DNA of 64,000 nucleotides from Climacteris rufus (taxonomy: Eukaryota > Chordata > Aves > Passeriformes > Climacteridae): the NCBI GenBank assembly GCA_013398175.1, contig VZRZ01008160.1:1-64000 (forward strand). The letters are read 5' to 3'. The translations under genes and the position numbers were made by a program. Of this stretch, positions 22,065-35,100 are shown piece after piece. Positions within the stretch are counted from its first letter, which is position 1, and every line of letters begins with the position of its first letter. The notes under the pieces were generated by a model. It searched no databases and was not told the DNA's origin. It worked only from the letters and a program-made list of their open reading frames with translations.

Positions 22065-24267
22065 GGTGTGGCTTGCCATTTGTGTGCAGGTATTCCCTTG
22101 GTGTCTGGCATCTCTGGTTTTCCATGTCACAAAGCACATGGGTGCCCCTGCAGAGATCCAGGGATCTCACACGGTGGAATAGCAAGGCACTGCTGTCTCT
22201 TCAATGGTTTTTTTTTTTCCTTCTTGCTACGAGAATTATTTTTTTAAACAAAGGAAAAACATCCCTTTCGTCAATTGTTCCCTTTGCAGAACTTGAGCCT
22301 TAAAATAATCCAGGAAGCCTTTTGTTATATAAATATACTCATCCTCCAGCTTGGCACGGAATGTGCTTGACAGAGCTGCTTGCTGAATTCTGCTTTAAAC
22401 TTAAATTTCAGTGGCTATGAAGGAGAAGCCCTGGGCTCAGAGAGTGAAGCAAACACTGATTGCTGTGTAATCACAGTCTAACAGGGACTATTTAAAGCAG
22501 ACTGAGCAGCAGAGAGCAGTGGTTTAAGCCTGGAACTCAGTTTCTGTGTCTCAGTAATTTTTCTTTAAGCTTGTTACAGCCAGGTATGCTTATACCTGCC
22601 AAATTTAGCTCTGTGGGAAGAGCATATGTGCAGTCTTTTGAAAAATATTCGTGCTGAAGTTGTTTATTCAGCAGTAGGGTTGTGTCTGAATGCAGCACAG
22701 GCTTGGAATGGTTAACAGCACATTCCAGTGCAGAACACTCAGTAGCCAGATTGAAGTGTGCAACAGTTGGCTAGAGCAGATGTTTAAATGGAAAATGAAC
22801 AAAAAATCACCACCAAAAAAAAACCCCCCAAACTCAAAACCCCACCAACAACAGAAAATCACCACCCTGTGAACATCAAATAATCTTTGTTAAAAGTGGT
22901 GACTGGTTTCTGGGTGTTGTCATGTGCACGTAAAAGCAGCTTTGGGGGAATTTATGAATCATGGACAGGACTGACTGTGACTGGAGAGTTTTGTGTATCT
23001 TCTGCAGGCCTCAGGTTCGTTGTGACATTGGCTTTTTCAGTGATACTTTTGGTTTGTTTTGCTTCAAGCCTGAGCTTGAAGCTGCTGCTGACTGAGGAGG
23101 TTGGACTTGTATGATTCCTCCCGACTTTTTCCACATCCACAGCTTCTCTGGGCAATGACATCTTTGGCATTTACCCAAAACTCAAGGTTTGTTGGGGTTT
23201 TGGAGCAGAGATTGTACGTTCCCTGCGTTCAGTTTGTTGGATCAATCAGATTGGGTTTTGGTGGATTTCCTAACTGTTTATTTGATGGCTTGGCTGGGTG
23301 TGGATGCTGTCAGTAATTTGCTTCTTGTCTCCTAATTCATTTGCATTCAAATGAACCTAGCTGCTCCCCTGTTTCCTGGAAAATGCAAAGGATGTGCTGG
23401 CAGGAAATGGCTGCACTTAATGAAAATGGGCTTTACCTGCTGCTGATTAATCCTTAGTCCAGAGAAGGAAGGTTCCTTCTCCAGCTCTTTGGCCTGAATT
23501 GGCAGCTGAGTGTTCCTTTGTCCCGAGGCTCCCAGTGGCTGTGGCATTGATTCACAGCTCACGGGCACAGTAATAGGATTTCCTGTGGGGCTGTGACACC
23601 AGTCCTCGCTGGGGTTCAAAGAGAGAATGGATTTTGCCTTTTGTGTTGCATCCTCTTGGCTATGGCTTCATTTTTTGGTTTCAGCTGGGATTTGATGGCT
23701 CATGCCATCATCCACGCAGGCTTTGTGGGGATGGGGCAGGCCGTGTTCTGCTGGGGTTCCAGAGCAAACATAAATACACATGTAGTGTTTCTCTGCGAGG
23801 CTTTCAAGTGCAGCACTGCTCTTTTGCAGCTCTTTTTCTTCCTTTGAAGGCTGAGCAGCCGGTGCTGAACTCGGGGCTGCTGTGCGTGACTGCTCCCTTA
23901 GCAGGCACTTAAACCATCAGCTATTACACTGACGTGCAAATGTTATTTTGTGCTGAAGTCATGCTGGAAATAGTTCAAAATGTCTTGTTTATTTGGATTC
24001 ACGAGGGGAGCGCTGTCTGAGCTCTAATCTTGTTTTGCTCTTTGGTTCCTTTGCAATCAGCAGAGCTGTACTCAAGCCATGCTGAGGGACCGAAGGTTCC
24101 TGGGCATCCTCCTGCTCTGCAGCCCAGGAGCCACAGGCTGAGGGCAGCACTGCTGGCTCGGTGCTTTTGGGGAAGCTTTTGGCTTATTGATCACTTGTTT
24201 TCCCCCAGCCTCAGCCCTTGGATGGAGCAGGCTCTGTGCCTGTGTTGAATTAAACCCTCTGCCCCTC
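22065..24267. other. Unique noncoding stretch
   Basis: No gene seen. An A- and C-rich run lies at about 22805-22860. The stretch 23920-24020 has the mixed, low-repeat composition often found in conserved noncoding elements, but I cannot judge conservation from one sequence. Confidence 0.4.
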
Positions 24268-24757
24268 AGTGAGACCCCCCTGCAGAGCTACCCCAGCACA
24301 GGGAGCACCTGGAGCTGCTGGGAGAGCCCAGAGGAGGCTCCAGGATGCTCAGAGGGATGGAGCAGCTCTGCTGGGAGAGCTGGGGGTGTTCACCTGGAGA
24401 GGAGAAGCTCTGGGGTGACCAAATTGTGGCCTTGCAGGGCCTGAAGGGCTGATGGGAAACATGGAGAGAGACAATTTCCAAAAACCTGGAGTGACAAGAC
24501 AAAGTGGGAAAGGCTTCCCAGTGCCACAGGGCAGGGTCAGATGGGATATTGGGCAGGAATTGTTCCCTGGGAGGGTGGGCAGGCCCTGGCACAGGGTGCC
24601 CAGAGAAGCTGTGGCTGCCCCTGGATCCCTGGCAGTTCCCAAGGCCAGGCTGGATGGGGCTGGGAGCACCTGGGACAGTGGGAGGTGTCCCTGCCCATGG
24701 CAGGAGATGGTGTTTAAGGTCCCTTCCAACCCAAACCATCCTGGAATTCTATTAAAT
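24268..24757 (+). mobile_element. CR1 LINE 3' end with ORF2 C-terminal remnant
   Basis: A longer copy of about 490 bases. The first part corresponds to the end of CR1 ORF2 in a broken frame (GAGCTGCTGGGAGAGCCCAG, then CACCTGGAGAGGAGAAGCTC). The second part is the 3' untranslated region with GATATTGGGCAGGAATTGTT, CACAGGGTGCCCAGAGAAGC and CTTCCAACCCAAACCATCC. Frameshifts make it non-functional. Confidence 0.95.
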
Positions 24758-26325
24758 AGCTCTCTCTTCCTGGATAAGCACTGACTCATTCGTTCATTAT
24801 TTTAATGACAGATGCTCTTGTTTAAAATGACTCCATGGTTTTGCACTTTCATTGTTCAGCAGATAATGTGGTTATTGGGATTCTTGCACGAGATGCTTTC
24901 TTTCACTCCTTAAAGGCTTTTCTGTATATTTTCAAGATGCATGAAAACAAGAAGGTTTTTTTCCTGGCCTCTGCTCCCCTTCCTCTGCTGTCCCCATTCC
25001 CAATGAGGAGTTGAAAGGCTGTCAGCAACTGCTTTGACAGATTTCCCTGTACTGCTTAGGAAGACAAAAAGGTTACATCTCCCATATTTTGCTCTGCAGG
25101 AATAAATATGCAGCAAAGGATGGGTGAAATATTTGATGTTAACATGCTGAGAGATTTTGTAGTCCCAGCTGAGCGTGTCTGCTCTGTCACCAGAGCCCTG
25201 TGTGCTTGTCCCAACTGTTGAGGTCATGTGTGAATCTCAGCTATATCCAGGCTAGAGAATGCTCCTGCATAGTGCAGCATCCTTGCAGCCACCTCCAGAC
25301 ACTGACACATCACTCAATTCCCCAAGCTTTACCAAGAGTTTCTTGGGAAGTTCAGCCCGGGGCTCTCCCTGAGCAGGGAGGGACAGGCTCTGCACAGAGG
25401 CTGTCTCATTATTAGCATGTGTTAATGAGGTGCCTTCAGATGCTTTGTGAGTGCTGCTGCTGCTGCAGGTGAGCTGAGAAGCCCCTCTGGCAGGCTGCTG
25501 GGCTGGGTCTGACAGCAGAAATGCCCTGTCCTGCTGCTGCTCCCAAATTCAGGTGCAAATTCAGCACTGGGGTTCCTCTGCCTCTCCGTGTTTTGTGGTG
25601 ATTTCCCTGCCCGTGTTTGGGTTTCTGTGAACCTTCCCAGGGAAAGCAGCTGAATACCAAGGCTGCAAAGGCACTGTCTCCACTTGTGCAGTTTTGCTGA
25701 TGTGTTTGAAGTCCCCAGACAGTTGATCAGGCAAACTTGCTGCTAAATGGATGATCTAATTCCCAGTGAATGCTGTGATCATAAACATTACGCTACATCA
25801 CAGAACTGATTTGAAAACCAGTGTGTATTCCTCAAGCTGTCAGTTGTCTTTCAGCACCCTCGTTGTGCTCTTTCATCTTTAAATGCTTGTGCTGAAGCTC
25901 AAATAAACTTACCTGTCAGCAGTTGCAGGGATGTCTCTTCTGTCTGCAGCTCCCTCGTAGCTGTAGCTGGCAGTTTAAAAGCTGTTTACAAAGCAGATAA
26001 AGGAAGGAGCTCTGTAGTAGCTGCTGTTTCTCTAAATGATTTTTCTTACAGTCAGTAATACTCAGCACGAGGTTGTGGTTGTGATTTGTGAGGATTGCTC
26101 CAAGCTCTCTGCTCAGAATCCCTGAGGACATGGGCAGGGCAGGAGGGTGTCCCAGAGCAGTGGAGAAATGGTCTGGAGAGAGGGAATGTCCTGGAGAAAG
26201 GATGGGACAGAGCTGAATGCCTGAAGAGTGGCCTTCAGCAAAGGAATGCTGTTTCACAGACCACATACAGCTGCTGGTTTGAATTTTACAAGGGAGAACT
26301 CCTTTGAAACCTGAAACCCATGGAC
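24758..26325. other. Unique noncoding stretch
   Basis: Nothing assignable. The GGAGAAAGG-like wording at about 26150-26210 is reminiscent of CR1 but not enough to call. Confidence 0.45.
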
Positions 26326-26506
26326 TCATAAAATCATTAAAGCCCCCCCAGCCCATGGAGCCCAAGCTGTGCCCATCCCCACCCTGTCCCCAGCCCAGAG
26401 CCCTGAGTGCCACGGCCAGGCCTTCCTTGGGGACTCCAAAGCTCCCTGGGCAGCCTCTGCCAAGGCCTGAGCAGCCTTTCCATGGGGAAATTCCTGCTGA
26501 AATTCC
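26326..26506 (-). mobile_element. CR1 LINE 3' end, second 3'-end type, minus
   Basis: Same type as 13197-13434 and in the same orientation: CCCAGCCCATGGAGCCCAAG, then CCTTCCTTGGGGACTCCAAA, then CTTTCCATGGGGAAATTCC. A piece of about 15 bases present in the 13.2 kb copy (around CTCCAGGGATGGGC) is missing here. Confidence 0.92.
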
Positions 26507-28114
26507 AGGTGGAATATCCAAGAAGGTCTGTTCCTGGACTGTTCACTCTTTCTTCTCAAGGTGGGGTGCTGGATGCTCATTTCAGTGAAAGCCTCACCAC
26601 AAGTCCTTCCTGGCTGTTCCATCCAGCATCCAAAACTGTGCAGTAGGAGTACCTGAGAAATTGCCCCAAGGAACAGCTTTATTTTTACACCACAGCCTCA
26701 CAAAAGGGGAAGTCTAAAAACTTAAAAAATCCTTTCTTTAAGTGAACTTAATAAAGCAGCAAATTTTTGTGTCCTTCTGCTTCTTGCTTCTGCAGGAGGC
26801 ACCATGCTTGCAACAGTTATGCTAGGTCTGAAGCTTGTTCTTTGGGCGTTCCCAATCCCATTGTTTGTCTGTAAAATGACAAAAAAAACCCCTTTTTATT
26901 AATGTTTATGCACTGATTCTTTAGTTTTGTCTGGAGAATTCTAATATTCAGTCAGTGTCTGCTTCTCTGGAGTAATTTGGAGTGAAACTGGACACTGCAA
27001 AGAAGCCTGTATTGTCATCCTGTGAGTTTGAGTGCTGAAAAAATCTTGTGTCCCAGCAGGAGTTTGAGGATACAGCTCTGCCCCTGGGTGTACTGTGAAT
27101 ATTAATGACACAGCAGTGAAGAGAGGAAACCAGGCTGTGTTGAGCAGCAATCCAGGTGTATTCTACAAGGTCAGTGAAGCTGTAGAGCAGCAATTGGTTA
27201 CTAATAAAATACCAGGTTGTTTTCTGTGCACCTCCTTAGGGGTCACTTTGTTGCTGCTGCATCAGGAAATAATAAATACAGGTGAGCAAAGTGTGTGTAT
27301 GGATATGTATTGGATGTTTTTTACCAAAAAACAGCTTGAGATGTGTGGGGGAAGGCACAGCCAGGGACGTGGTTAATTCCTTGCTCTGCTGATCCAGTTG
27401 AAATGAGGTTTTGGAACCAGCAGTTTTGAGATATTTAGAGGTTACTGCATTTTCCAGGCTCTTTCCTTTCTCTCTAGCCTAATATCTGTTCCTGCAACAC
27501 TGGCAGAATGCAAAAACATTATTAGTTTTGGGGTTTGTTCTGCTCTTGGGAGGCTTTTTTACTGGTTTTGGAGGTCCTTTCAATGCAAATGGCTTCAGAG
27601 TCAAAGTGGTAAATGAATAATATTATTAGTGAAGGAATAGAGAACAGAACAAGCAAATGTAAAAAAAAAAAATTGAAAAATCTTCTTTTCCATGTCTTGA
27701 ATCCTCCATCTCCATAAAGAAAAAGGTTCAGGAAGGGATAATGAAGGTGATGGAAGGTGTGAAACAGCTGTTGTATAAAATGAGATAAATAAACTTTCAT
27801 TGTTCAGTGTGGAGAAGAAATGATTGTGAGGAGAGGAATGTTATGCAAATTGTGAGCTTTGCATCCTCCAAAGAGGATAGAGGATGACTGTACTCAGGCC
27901 TTGCTCATTCAAAAGAAACAAGGAAGCAAGCAAGCTTTTAACAAGGGAAAGTTTTTCTCTTGGTGATGCACAGTTGTGCTGGGGTATTCCCTGCTCCAGG
28001 GTGTTGCTGGAAGGGGAGAGGTTCAAAGGAGACTGGGTAAACCCCAGTCTATTAAAGGCTATCAGAGACAGTGTCTCCTGGCACAGGGAACAGTTACTAA
28101 AGCAATGTTTGGAA
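26507..28114. other. Unique noncoding stretch
   Basis: A/T-rich in parts, with an A-run at 27660-27671. A donor-like AATACAG then GTGAGC occurs near 27282, preceded by an AG at about 27239. The 42 bases between are not convincing as an exon. Confidence 0.45.
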
Positions 28115-28847
28115 GAATCCCAGGGTGGGTGAGGCTGAAGGGCCCCCAGAGGGCACCTGGTGGCAGCTCCATGCCCCAGCAGGGCCATCCCAGAGCCCAG
28201 GGCACAGCAGTGTGTGCACACAGCTCTGCAATATCCCCAGGGAGGAGCCTCCAGCCCCTCTCTGGACAATGTGCTCAGGGCTGGGGCACTGCCCAGGGCA
28301 GAAGTTCTGCCTCCTGTGCAGGGAGAGGGAACTCCCTGGGCATCAGTTCCTGCCCGTTCCTCTGGGGCCATTGCTGGGCCCCCCGGAGCAGAGCCCGGGC
28401 CCTGCTCTGAGCCCTCCCTGCACACAGGGACAGCCAGGCCTGAGGGCCCCTCTCAGCTGGGGCTCCTCTGGAGCTGAGCAGCCCCAGCTCCCTCAGCCTT
28501 TCCTGGGCAGGGAGATGCTCCAGGCCCTGAATCATCTGCGCAGCCTCCGCTGGCCCCGCTGCAGGAGCTCCCTGGCCCTGCTGTGCTGAGGGGCCCGAGC
28601 CGGGCACGGCCCCGCAGAGGCGCTCCCGGGGCCGGCCAGAGGGGCAGGGGCACTCCCTGACCTGCTGGGAATGCTCCTCCTGCTGCCCCCGGGATCCCAT
28701 TGCCCTCCCTGGCCCCAGGACACGCTGCTGGCTCAGGGACAGCTCCTTGTCCCCCAGCACCCCCGGGTTTTCCTCCACAGCAGGTTCCCCCAGCCTGTGC
28801 TGGTGCCTGGGGTCATCCCTGCCCAGTGCAGGACCTGCCTTTGCAGT
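28115..28847 (-). mobile_element. CR1-derived element, inverted partner A
   Basis: On the minus strand this starts in the ORF2 region before the C-terminus, runs through a decayed C-terminal coding part and ends at CACCCACCCTGGGATTC. The coding frame keeps family motifs, such as QMIQGLEHLPAQERLRELGL and RNGQELMPREF, while the stretch between them has changed beyond recognition. The core 28137-28806 is about 99% identical by eye to 52539-53208, which lies in the opposite orientation 23.7 kb away. GC content is very high. The near-identity suggests recent insertion from one source or a local duplication. Confidence 0.93.
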
Positions 28848-29990
28848 TGTTGAAAAAGGTAAATGTGTTAAACTTGGTGTAGAAACGTGAAACTTCTTTT
28901 TTCTAAGCAGGTAATAAATAACAGCCAGCTGTTGTGTAGCTGTGTAGGGGCTGCAACCTGGAGTAGCAGATGAAATGTGGGATTTCTTGGCTTCCATACT
29001 ACTTCCTACTTTTGGTAGCTAAATGGGAAACAGGCAAGGAATAGTAAATGATTCAGGTGATAAAAAGCTGGTGTTTAGGAGCAGAGGATGGCAGCAGTTG
29101 TCTTGGCTGATTGGCTGTGTTCCTTTCCCAAAATCCTGCAGTCTGGAGAGCTGGGAGCTGGGTGGGTTGGGGTGGCAGTGTGCCAGCTACTGCTGGGGTG
29201 ATAGCCAGGTTACCCTGATGCACTGGGCACAGATGGGCTCCAGCCCTTCCCTGCACCCTGGGTTTCCAGCCTGCCACAGTGTTTGGGTGGAGCTGGGAGG
29301 CTGGGATTGCACCTTCACCCGGGGAGGGCCGAGGTTCCTTACACTGGATGTCACTTTTTACTACAGAGGAGGGGTTTGCTGGGCTGCCAGATGGAAGGAC
29401 CGAATTTCCCTGGAGATTGTGACGTTCAGCAGCGTGTGGGTGTTCGGAGGCTTTGGGAGGTGGAGGAGGATGGAGATGGAATAATGTCCTTTGAATCAGA
29501 GCTGTTTTGATCTGCTAGAAAGAAAGTGGCTGCTGTAGAGGGAGGAGAGAAAACCTCAAACACTGGACTACTCTAGGATTCTGTGCAGAGATGAGACGTG
29601 GAGCAGGATGTGTTTAAGAATTTACACTGGGCTGAGCGGGGTGAAAACCCAAGTGAGCACGTGTGGGGTCATGTAACACTGCTCCACAGCCATACCTTGA
29701 AAATGGAAAGAGAGTCTTGGTTCAGTGGGCTCCATCCCAAGGCGTGGGCTTGGTGACCTGTGTGATAACTTGGAGAGTAAATTCCAAGTGATTTATCCCT
29801 CTTCTGCTCTCTCTTGAACTCCAGCTGCTTGTGTCTCTTGCTGTCAAGTGGCTGCTTCTGTATTTATGAGCAAGGTGGAAACTACTGACCTGCTTTGCCT
29901 CCTCTGAAAGGCAAGTGATAGTTCTCTCTGAGATGGCCAGGGCAGTATTTCTGGGTGTGCTTGGCCTAAATTTACTGTAAGGAGCTGGAG
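28848..29990. other. Unique noncoding stretch
   Basis: No exon, RNA gene or transposon supported. The sequence becomes more mixed and less repetitive towards 30 kb. Confidence 0.45.
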
Positions 29991-29995
29991 AGTGT

Positions 29996-30289
29996 AGATG
30001 ACGACGGCTGCTGGAAGGGAAAGTGCCTATTTACTGCTCGGCGGCAACGGATTTATACACAGATAGTTTGGTTTGGAGATAAATATTGTTGCCTCTATTT
30101 CTGTAGCCATAAGCAGTAGATTTCAAAGCCTAAACTTTGCTATAATCTGGAGACCTTTTTACATTTTTTTTGCTATCCCATCTGCCGAGTTCTTCGCTGG
30201 CGGCTGAGGCGTCACGTGGCGCCGGGAGAGCCAGGAGGAGTGACGCAGCCCGGTATCCCATGGTAACTCTCCCTTTCCTTCGTTTTTAG
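29996..30289. promoter_or_regulatory. Candidate cis-regulatory patch (E-box, CRE-like, X-box-like)
   Basis: A small CpG-bearing patch in otherwise CpG-poor DNA. Visible motifs are TCACGTGG at 30212-30219 (an E-box of the USF/MYC/TFEB class), TGACGCA at 30241-30247 (CRE/AP-1-like), and GTATCCCATGGTAAC at 30253-30267. The last resembles an RFX X-box with one half-site mismatch. A GGCGGCAACGG stretch lies upstream near 30040. No TATA box or first-exon donor is clear, so an enhancer is as likely as a promoter. Motif matches alone are weak evidence. Confidence 0.3.
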
Positions 30290-30893
30290 CTCCTTTGCTT
30301 TGCTCCCAGATAGAATAACCTGCCTGTGGGATTACATGGGCTCTGCTCACACACAGGTGAAGGTTAGGTTGCAGTGCTTTCAGCTCTGGGTAACCCAGAT
30401 TGCCCTTGGAAAGAGGAACAGCACAGCGAAGCACCAGCCAACAACCCCCGCTCCAAGCAAAACCAGCCCCCACCGAGGCCAGAAATTGCCCACCCCAGCT
30501 CCTCAACATGCAGGAGGAGGCTGGGAGTTCACTCTTTGTTTGCCATTCAGGATATTGATGCTCTTCTCAGAAGTTTCTGCAAACCACAAGTAAACACCCT
30601 GCGAGTGGAGGCAGAATTGTCACCCAAGCTACATTTGCAATTCAGGTCTTGCAGTTCACAAAGGCTTTGTTGCTGGAAACTTGTTAGGTGAGGCTTTCTT
30701 TCTTTTTTTTCCCCCCCTCTTTCTTCACCACCCCCATCAGTTGTTTTTAATCTCTGATTGTTGTATGCAGTTACTGCCTGCATCTTCATTAGAAATCTCT
30801 GACTTGCCTCTCAAGAAAACCTCATGGTCTTGCATTCAGATATGCTGGTATTCTTTGGAATTATGATTGTTTCTTTGGAGAATGGATCATTTC
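30290..30893. other. Unique noncoding stretch
   Basis: Begins right after an acceptor-like CGTTTTTAG, with a donor-like ACACAG then GTGAAG at 30357. The 67 bases between show no clear coding character. The rest is unique sequence with a T/C-rich run at 30690-30720. Confidence 0.35.
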
Positions 30894-31098
30894 ATCATAG
30901 AATCATAAAATGGATTAGTTTGGAAGGGACCTTAAAATCATCCAGTGCCACCTCTGCCATGGGCAGGGACACCTTCCATATCCCAGGCTGCTCCCAGCCC
31001 TGTCCAGCCTGGCCTTGGGCACTGCCAGGGATCCAGGGGCAGCCACAGCTTCTCTGGGCACCCTGTGCCAGGGCCTGCCCACCCTCCCAGTGAAAAAT
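30894..31098 (-). mobile_element. CR1 LINE 3' fragment, minus
   Basis: On plus it reads TCATAGAATCATAAAATGG, then GGAAGGGACCTTAAAATCAT, then CAGCTTCTCTGGGCACCCTG. This is the reverse complement of the copies at 2.4, 5.0 and 24.3 kb. The 3' terminus is intact with a trace of the octamer, and the 5' part is truncated near CACCCTCCCAGTG. Confidence 0.95.
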
Positions 31099-32123
31099 TA
31101 ATTGAAAGCCATTTTCTCTTCTGTGTCTGTATATCCACTGTAACTTTATTGTATTAAAGCAGCCCTGGTATGACTTGCTCAGCCTGAAACCTGAGGCTGA
31201 AGTAGAGTAGCTCCTCACCAGGTGTAAACAGTGAGTAGAGCCCTTGCAGTTGGGAGACCTCAAACCTCTTTTTGCACCCTGTTTCCAAACTCCTCTGTGC
31301 CTGTTTTCTGTGTGCATGGAAGCACAGCCAAAGCAATGTGCCTGGTTTAATAACTTTGCCCTGCCAATTGGAACTGTGCTTTAGGGCAGAGCTTTCAGTA
31401 ACCCAGTTTATCCTGGGGGAAGAAGACAAACCCTGGTTTTGCTCACTCCCGTATGCTGGAGGAGTCTGTGCTGAAGTTTTGCAGCGTGGCAGGATTTGCA
31501 TTTGCTGTTGCCACAGCTACAAGTGAGCTCACAGCATTTCAGCTCCCTCCTGGAGACACAAGCAGGAGTTTGCAGAGAAGGTGCAGCCAGAGGACTTGTT
31601 CTGCTGTGTCCAAAGGCTTGGGAGTCGCTTCTGGAATGGGAGAGGATCCCGTGGCGTGCTGGGGAGGAGGCACAGAGATGTAGGCTGAGCCCTTGGGTTG
31701 CTGTTTGCTGGGAACCTGCTGCACACCTGCATGCTGGGGACTAGCCCAGGACTGCTCTGATGTGCTTCCCCTCTCCTTGCTCCAAGCAGGTATTCAGTAC
31801 AGATCTCTGTTCTTGCCCTCCCGGGGCTGAATTTCCTTCTGTTCCATTGTAGCTCCATGGTGCTGCCGTGGGCTTGCATGGGGAGAGCTGCTGCCTGGGT
31901 AAATCCAAACAATAGCCTGCTTGTGGCAGCTCCAAGTGGTGGCAGGAAAAAATCCCTCTTCTGTAATTGCAGGAAAAAAACCAGCCTGTGTGCAGCAGGA
32001 ATCAGCAAGACTCTATTAAGTCAGATTTGTATTTTTTTTTCCCTGTGTTTTCTGCATGGTCTGTGATGGTTTAAGCAGAAATTGCTTGGGAAAAGTTCTT
32101 GGCCTTTTAGTTACTGATTGTTT
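31099..32123. other. Unique noncoding stretch
   Basis: No supported features. Short T-runs lie near 32030. Confidence 0.45.
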
Positions 32124-32190
32124 CCATGGCAGGGGGTTTGGAAGAAGGTGGTCTTTAAGGTCCCTTCCAACCCAAAGCATTCTATGGTTG
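32124..32190 (+). mobile_element. Short CR1 LINE tail
   Basis: Only the last 67 bases of a CR1 are present: CATGGCAGGGGGTTTGGAAG, GTCTTTAAGGTCCCTTCC and CCCAAAGCATTCTATGG. An extreme 5' truncation. Confidence 0.88.
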
Positions 32191-35100
32191 TGTGTTTTAT
32201 GTGGCAGTGGGTCCGTGTCAGAGGATGGTTAGAACCAGATATGGTAACCACTGCAAGTGTGGAATATTTAATAAGAGATAATTGGATGTATACCTTCAAT
32301 TGGATAAGATTTAAACACTTTGAGCTGCCTTGCTGTCAGGTTTCTTCCTTTTCCCAGCCAGGGCCTGGCTGGCCTGTGCCTGTCACCTCCAGGCTTCCCT
32401 GCTGCTCTGCTTCTCAGTGTTTCATAAGCTGCCTGCAGTGGCCTTTTCCTGCTGATCCTTACCCTTGGAATGGTTAACAAGAAGCTATTTCCTCTCTGTT
32501 ATCATATGCAAAATAACTGCTGTGAGTCTGTAGGATGAAACAGGAGCTCACCTGGGGAAACCACAGGTTGCAGGGACAGAAAAGCTGGAGTTGGGAGAGA
32601 ACTGTGATCCGTGGCAAACTCAGTTAATCCAGGGATCTGAAATGGAAGTGGGGAGCTGAATGTGAAGTGTTGGGAGCAGCATGTGACACTTTTCCCCCAA
32701 CAAACAGCTGTAACTTGTCACACAGGTCACTTCCATCCACCTGGGCTCATTCAAAGATTTTATTAGTGCACTTTGTTGGTACTGCTGAGGTTTTGAATTT
32801 CTGGGTGAGGAAGTGCTTTTGTATTGATGATGTGCTTAAGGGTTGTTCTGTTGTGTTGGAGGCCTTTGTCTGCTGTGACTTTTTATTTTTGGAGCTATGG
32901 TTATGCAGGTTTATGGATAAAAAAAACAAGGGAGGGGGAGAACCCTCCAAACAAACCCTCAGCGATGAAACTGCAGCTCTGACACAGGGGGAAGACAAAG
33001 TTTTAGGCCAGCACAGATACAGGTGGAACAAAACAAGCAGCAGATCAAACTGAAGAGCCATTGAGCACAGAAGGTAAAGGAAGGTGAATTGTTGAGCTTA
33101 TGGGAGCCCCATCAGTGTGGGGGGAGCTGGGAGGGTGGACAAGAAAGCTAAATTATGGATTTGTTACTTGGCCTGGTGATAACGTGGAAGAAGACTGTGG
33201 GGGTTGGAACAGCCAGGAGTGCCAGAGTTGTGAGACACAGCAACCCTGCTTCTCAGTGCTTTTTTTGGATGAGGCTGGCCCAGGAGGAAAGGTCAGAATT
33301 ACTGGGGAAAGCCTTTTGGCACCAGCATGGTGCTGTCTGCAAGTGAAGTTTATCCCTGCAGGCAGCTGCTCGCCCCAGGGACTGGCCAATTTGGGCTTTT
33401 GTTTGGTTGTTTGGTTTTTTTCTCTTAGTAACTATCCAAAACACGCTCTGGGGGTGTCTGGTTGCACCTGTGTGGGAAGGAGAATAAAGAACACAGCTCT
33501 GGGGAGCTGCATGGCTGCTTCTACCTGGAGGGTTTGGGGCAGTTCTGGTCCCTGTGCCACCCTGCTGAGCATCTGCAGGAGGTGCCACTTGCACAGAGCT
33601 GCTGCTCTGACTCTTGTCCACGAGGATTTTATGGTCTGTTCCACTGGCAGAAGGCAAAGGAGTGGGTCTGGGCAGGGAAATGATTGTGGAACCACGACAG
33701 TGTGTCTGGTTTGGGTGCATAAAGGTGGAATTAAGGCTTGAGAGCAGTGTTGTGAACACTTCTGGAGAGTTTGGATGGAGGAAACAGCTCAGCAGGATGC
33801 AGCAGAGCCTGGAGAGGAGCTTACCCAGAGTTTATTGGCACGAGGTATTCCCCTGTTCCTTGGGTTCCTTTCACCATGGAAAGGCAGGTTAAAAAGGGAT
33901 TTTTGCTGCCCAGTGGATGCTGGTGAAGTATTTATATTGGAAAGTGTTGTTTCCCATGGGAATCCATGTCCCTTCCTTTCAAAGAGACTTGTTTTCATCT
34001 GATGTCGTGCTGTAATTGAATGCTTCCAGTACAAGAAGTTAAACAGTGATTTAAAAATAAAAATAGCCCCTCCTGAGTCTCAGAATGACTTTTGAACTAG
34101 CACAGGCAGCAAAGAATCCCTGTGTGGATTATTTGGGTCTCTTGGGTTTTGATCTTGGTTTTTTTATTGGCCCTAAAAATGTCCAGAGGTTAAAATTAGA
34201 ATAATAAACATTTACAAGGGAACTTTCTAGGTTCAGCTTTCCTTTAGCACTGAAAGCCCTGGAAATCATGGTCCATTTTGGGATGGTGAAGACAAACTGA
34301 GTTTTTTCCTGTTTTATTTTAGAGCTGCATGATGGATGTGAAAGTTGAATTGTCCTTTACTTAGTGGTGTAGCAAGTACAGTTTGCTTCTGTATTAACAA
34401 AGAGTCACACTCATAACAGCAGGAGCAATGAAGCAGGGCAATGAGAGGGGGAATATCTTGGTATTGCAAGCATTTGATGAATCATGTAGGTCTTTTGTGC
34501 TGAAATCTTCCCCAATTTGTAGCATATTGATCACAGAAAGTCCTGCAGCCTTGCTTAGGCAGGAGAAAGAGCTGCTGTGTCCATGTTAGTCACACTGTCC
34601 CGTTACACGGTGTGTTTGAGGAAGGAACACTGTGATTTTTGTCACTAGATGAATGACCCAAAACTCAGCTGAGGTTCCTGTTGGGTGAGTCTGAAATGCA
34701 AACCTGGGCTGTGCTGTGTTGGTTTTGTTGTTGGTCATTGTTCACACCCTCAGTGTGGGTGTAAGGATGTTCCCTGTACTTCAGTTCCTGCTTTTGTGAT
34801 TCAGGACCACTGAGAAAATGCATGTTGGGGGACATGTAGGTGCCTCAGGTGATAGCCAGGCTCCAGATCTGCTGCTTTGGGGCAGGATGGGTCCTGCCTG
34901 CCTCTGCCTGATGTACTATTTCCATATATACTTCTTTCTCTTCAAGTGTGCATGCCTGTGTTTTTGTTTTTGCTTCTCCAGCTCCCTGAAACTTCAGCCA
35001 AATGTTCCTTATTGTGCCAGCAGCATTCCAGGCTCTTTTGGGTGCATCTCACAGCAATGTGCTGGACATCCAGTGTCCCTCTTTGCCTGTTTGTGTGGTT

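Noticed and set aside
28275..28997. 240-codon minus-strand frame as a possible host gene
   Set aside because: Its core is the decayed CR1 ORF2 C-terminus (GLEHLPAQERLRELGL), shared with the copy at 52.5 kb.
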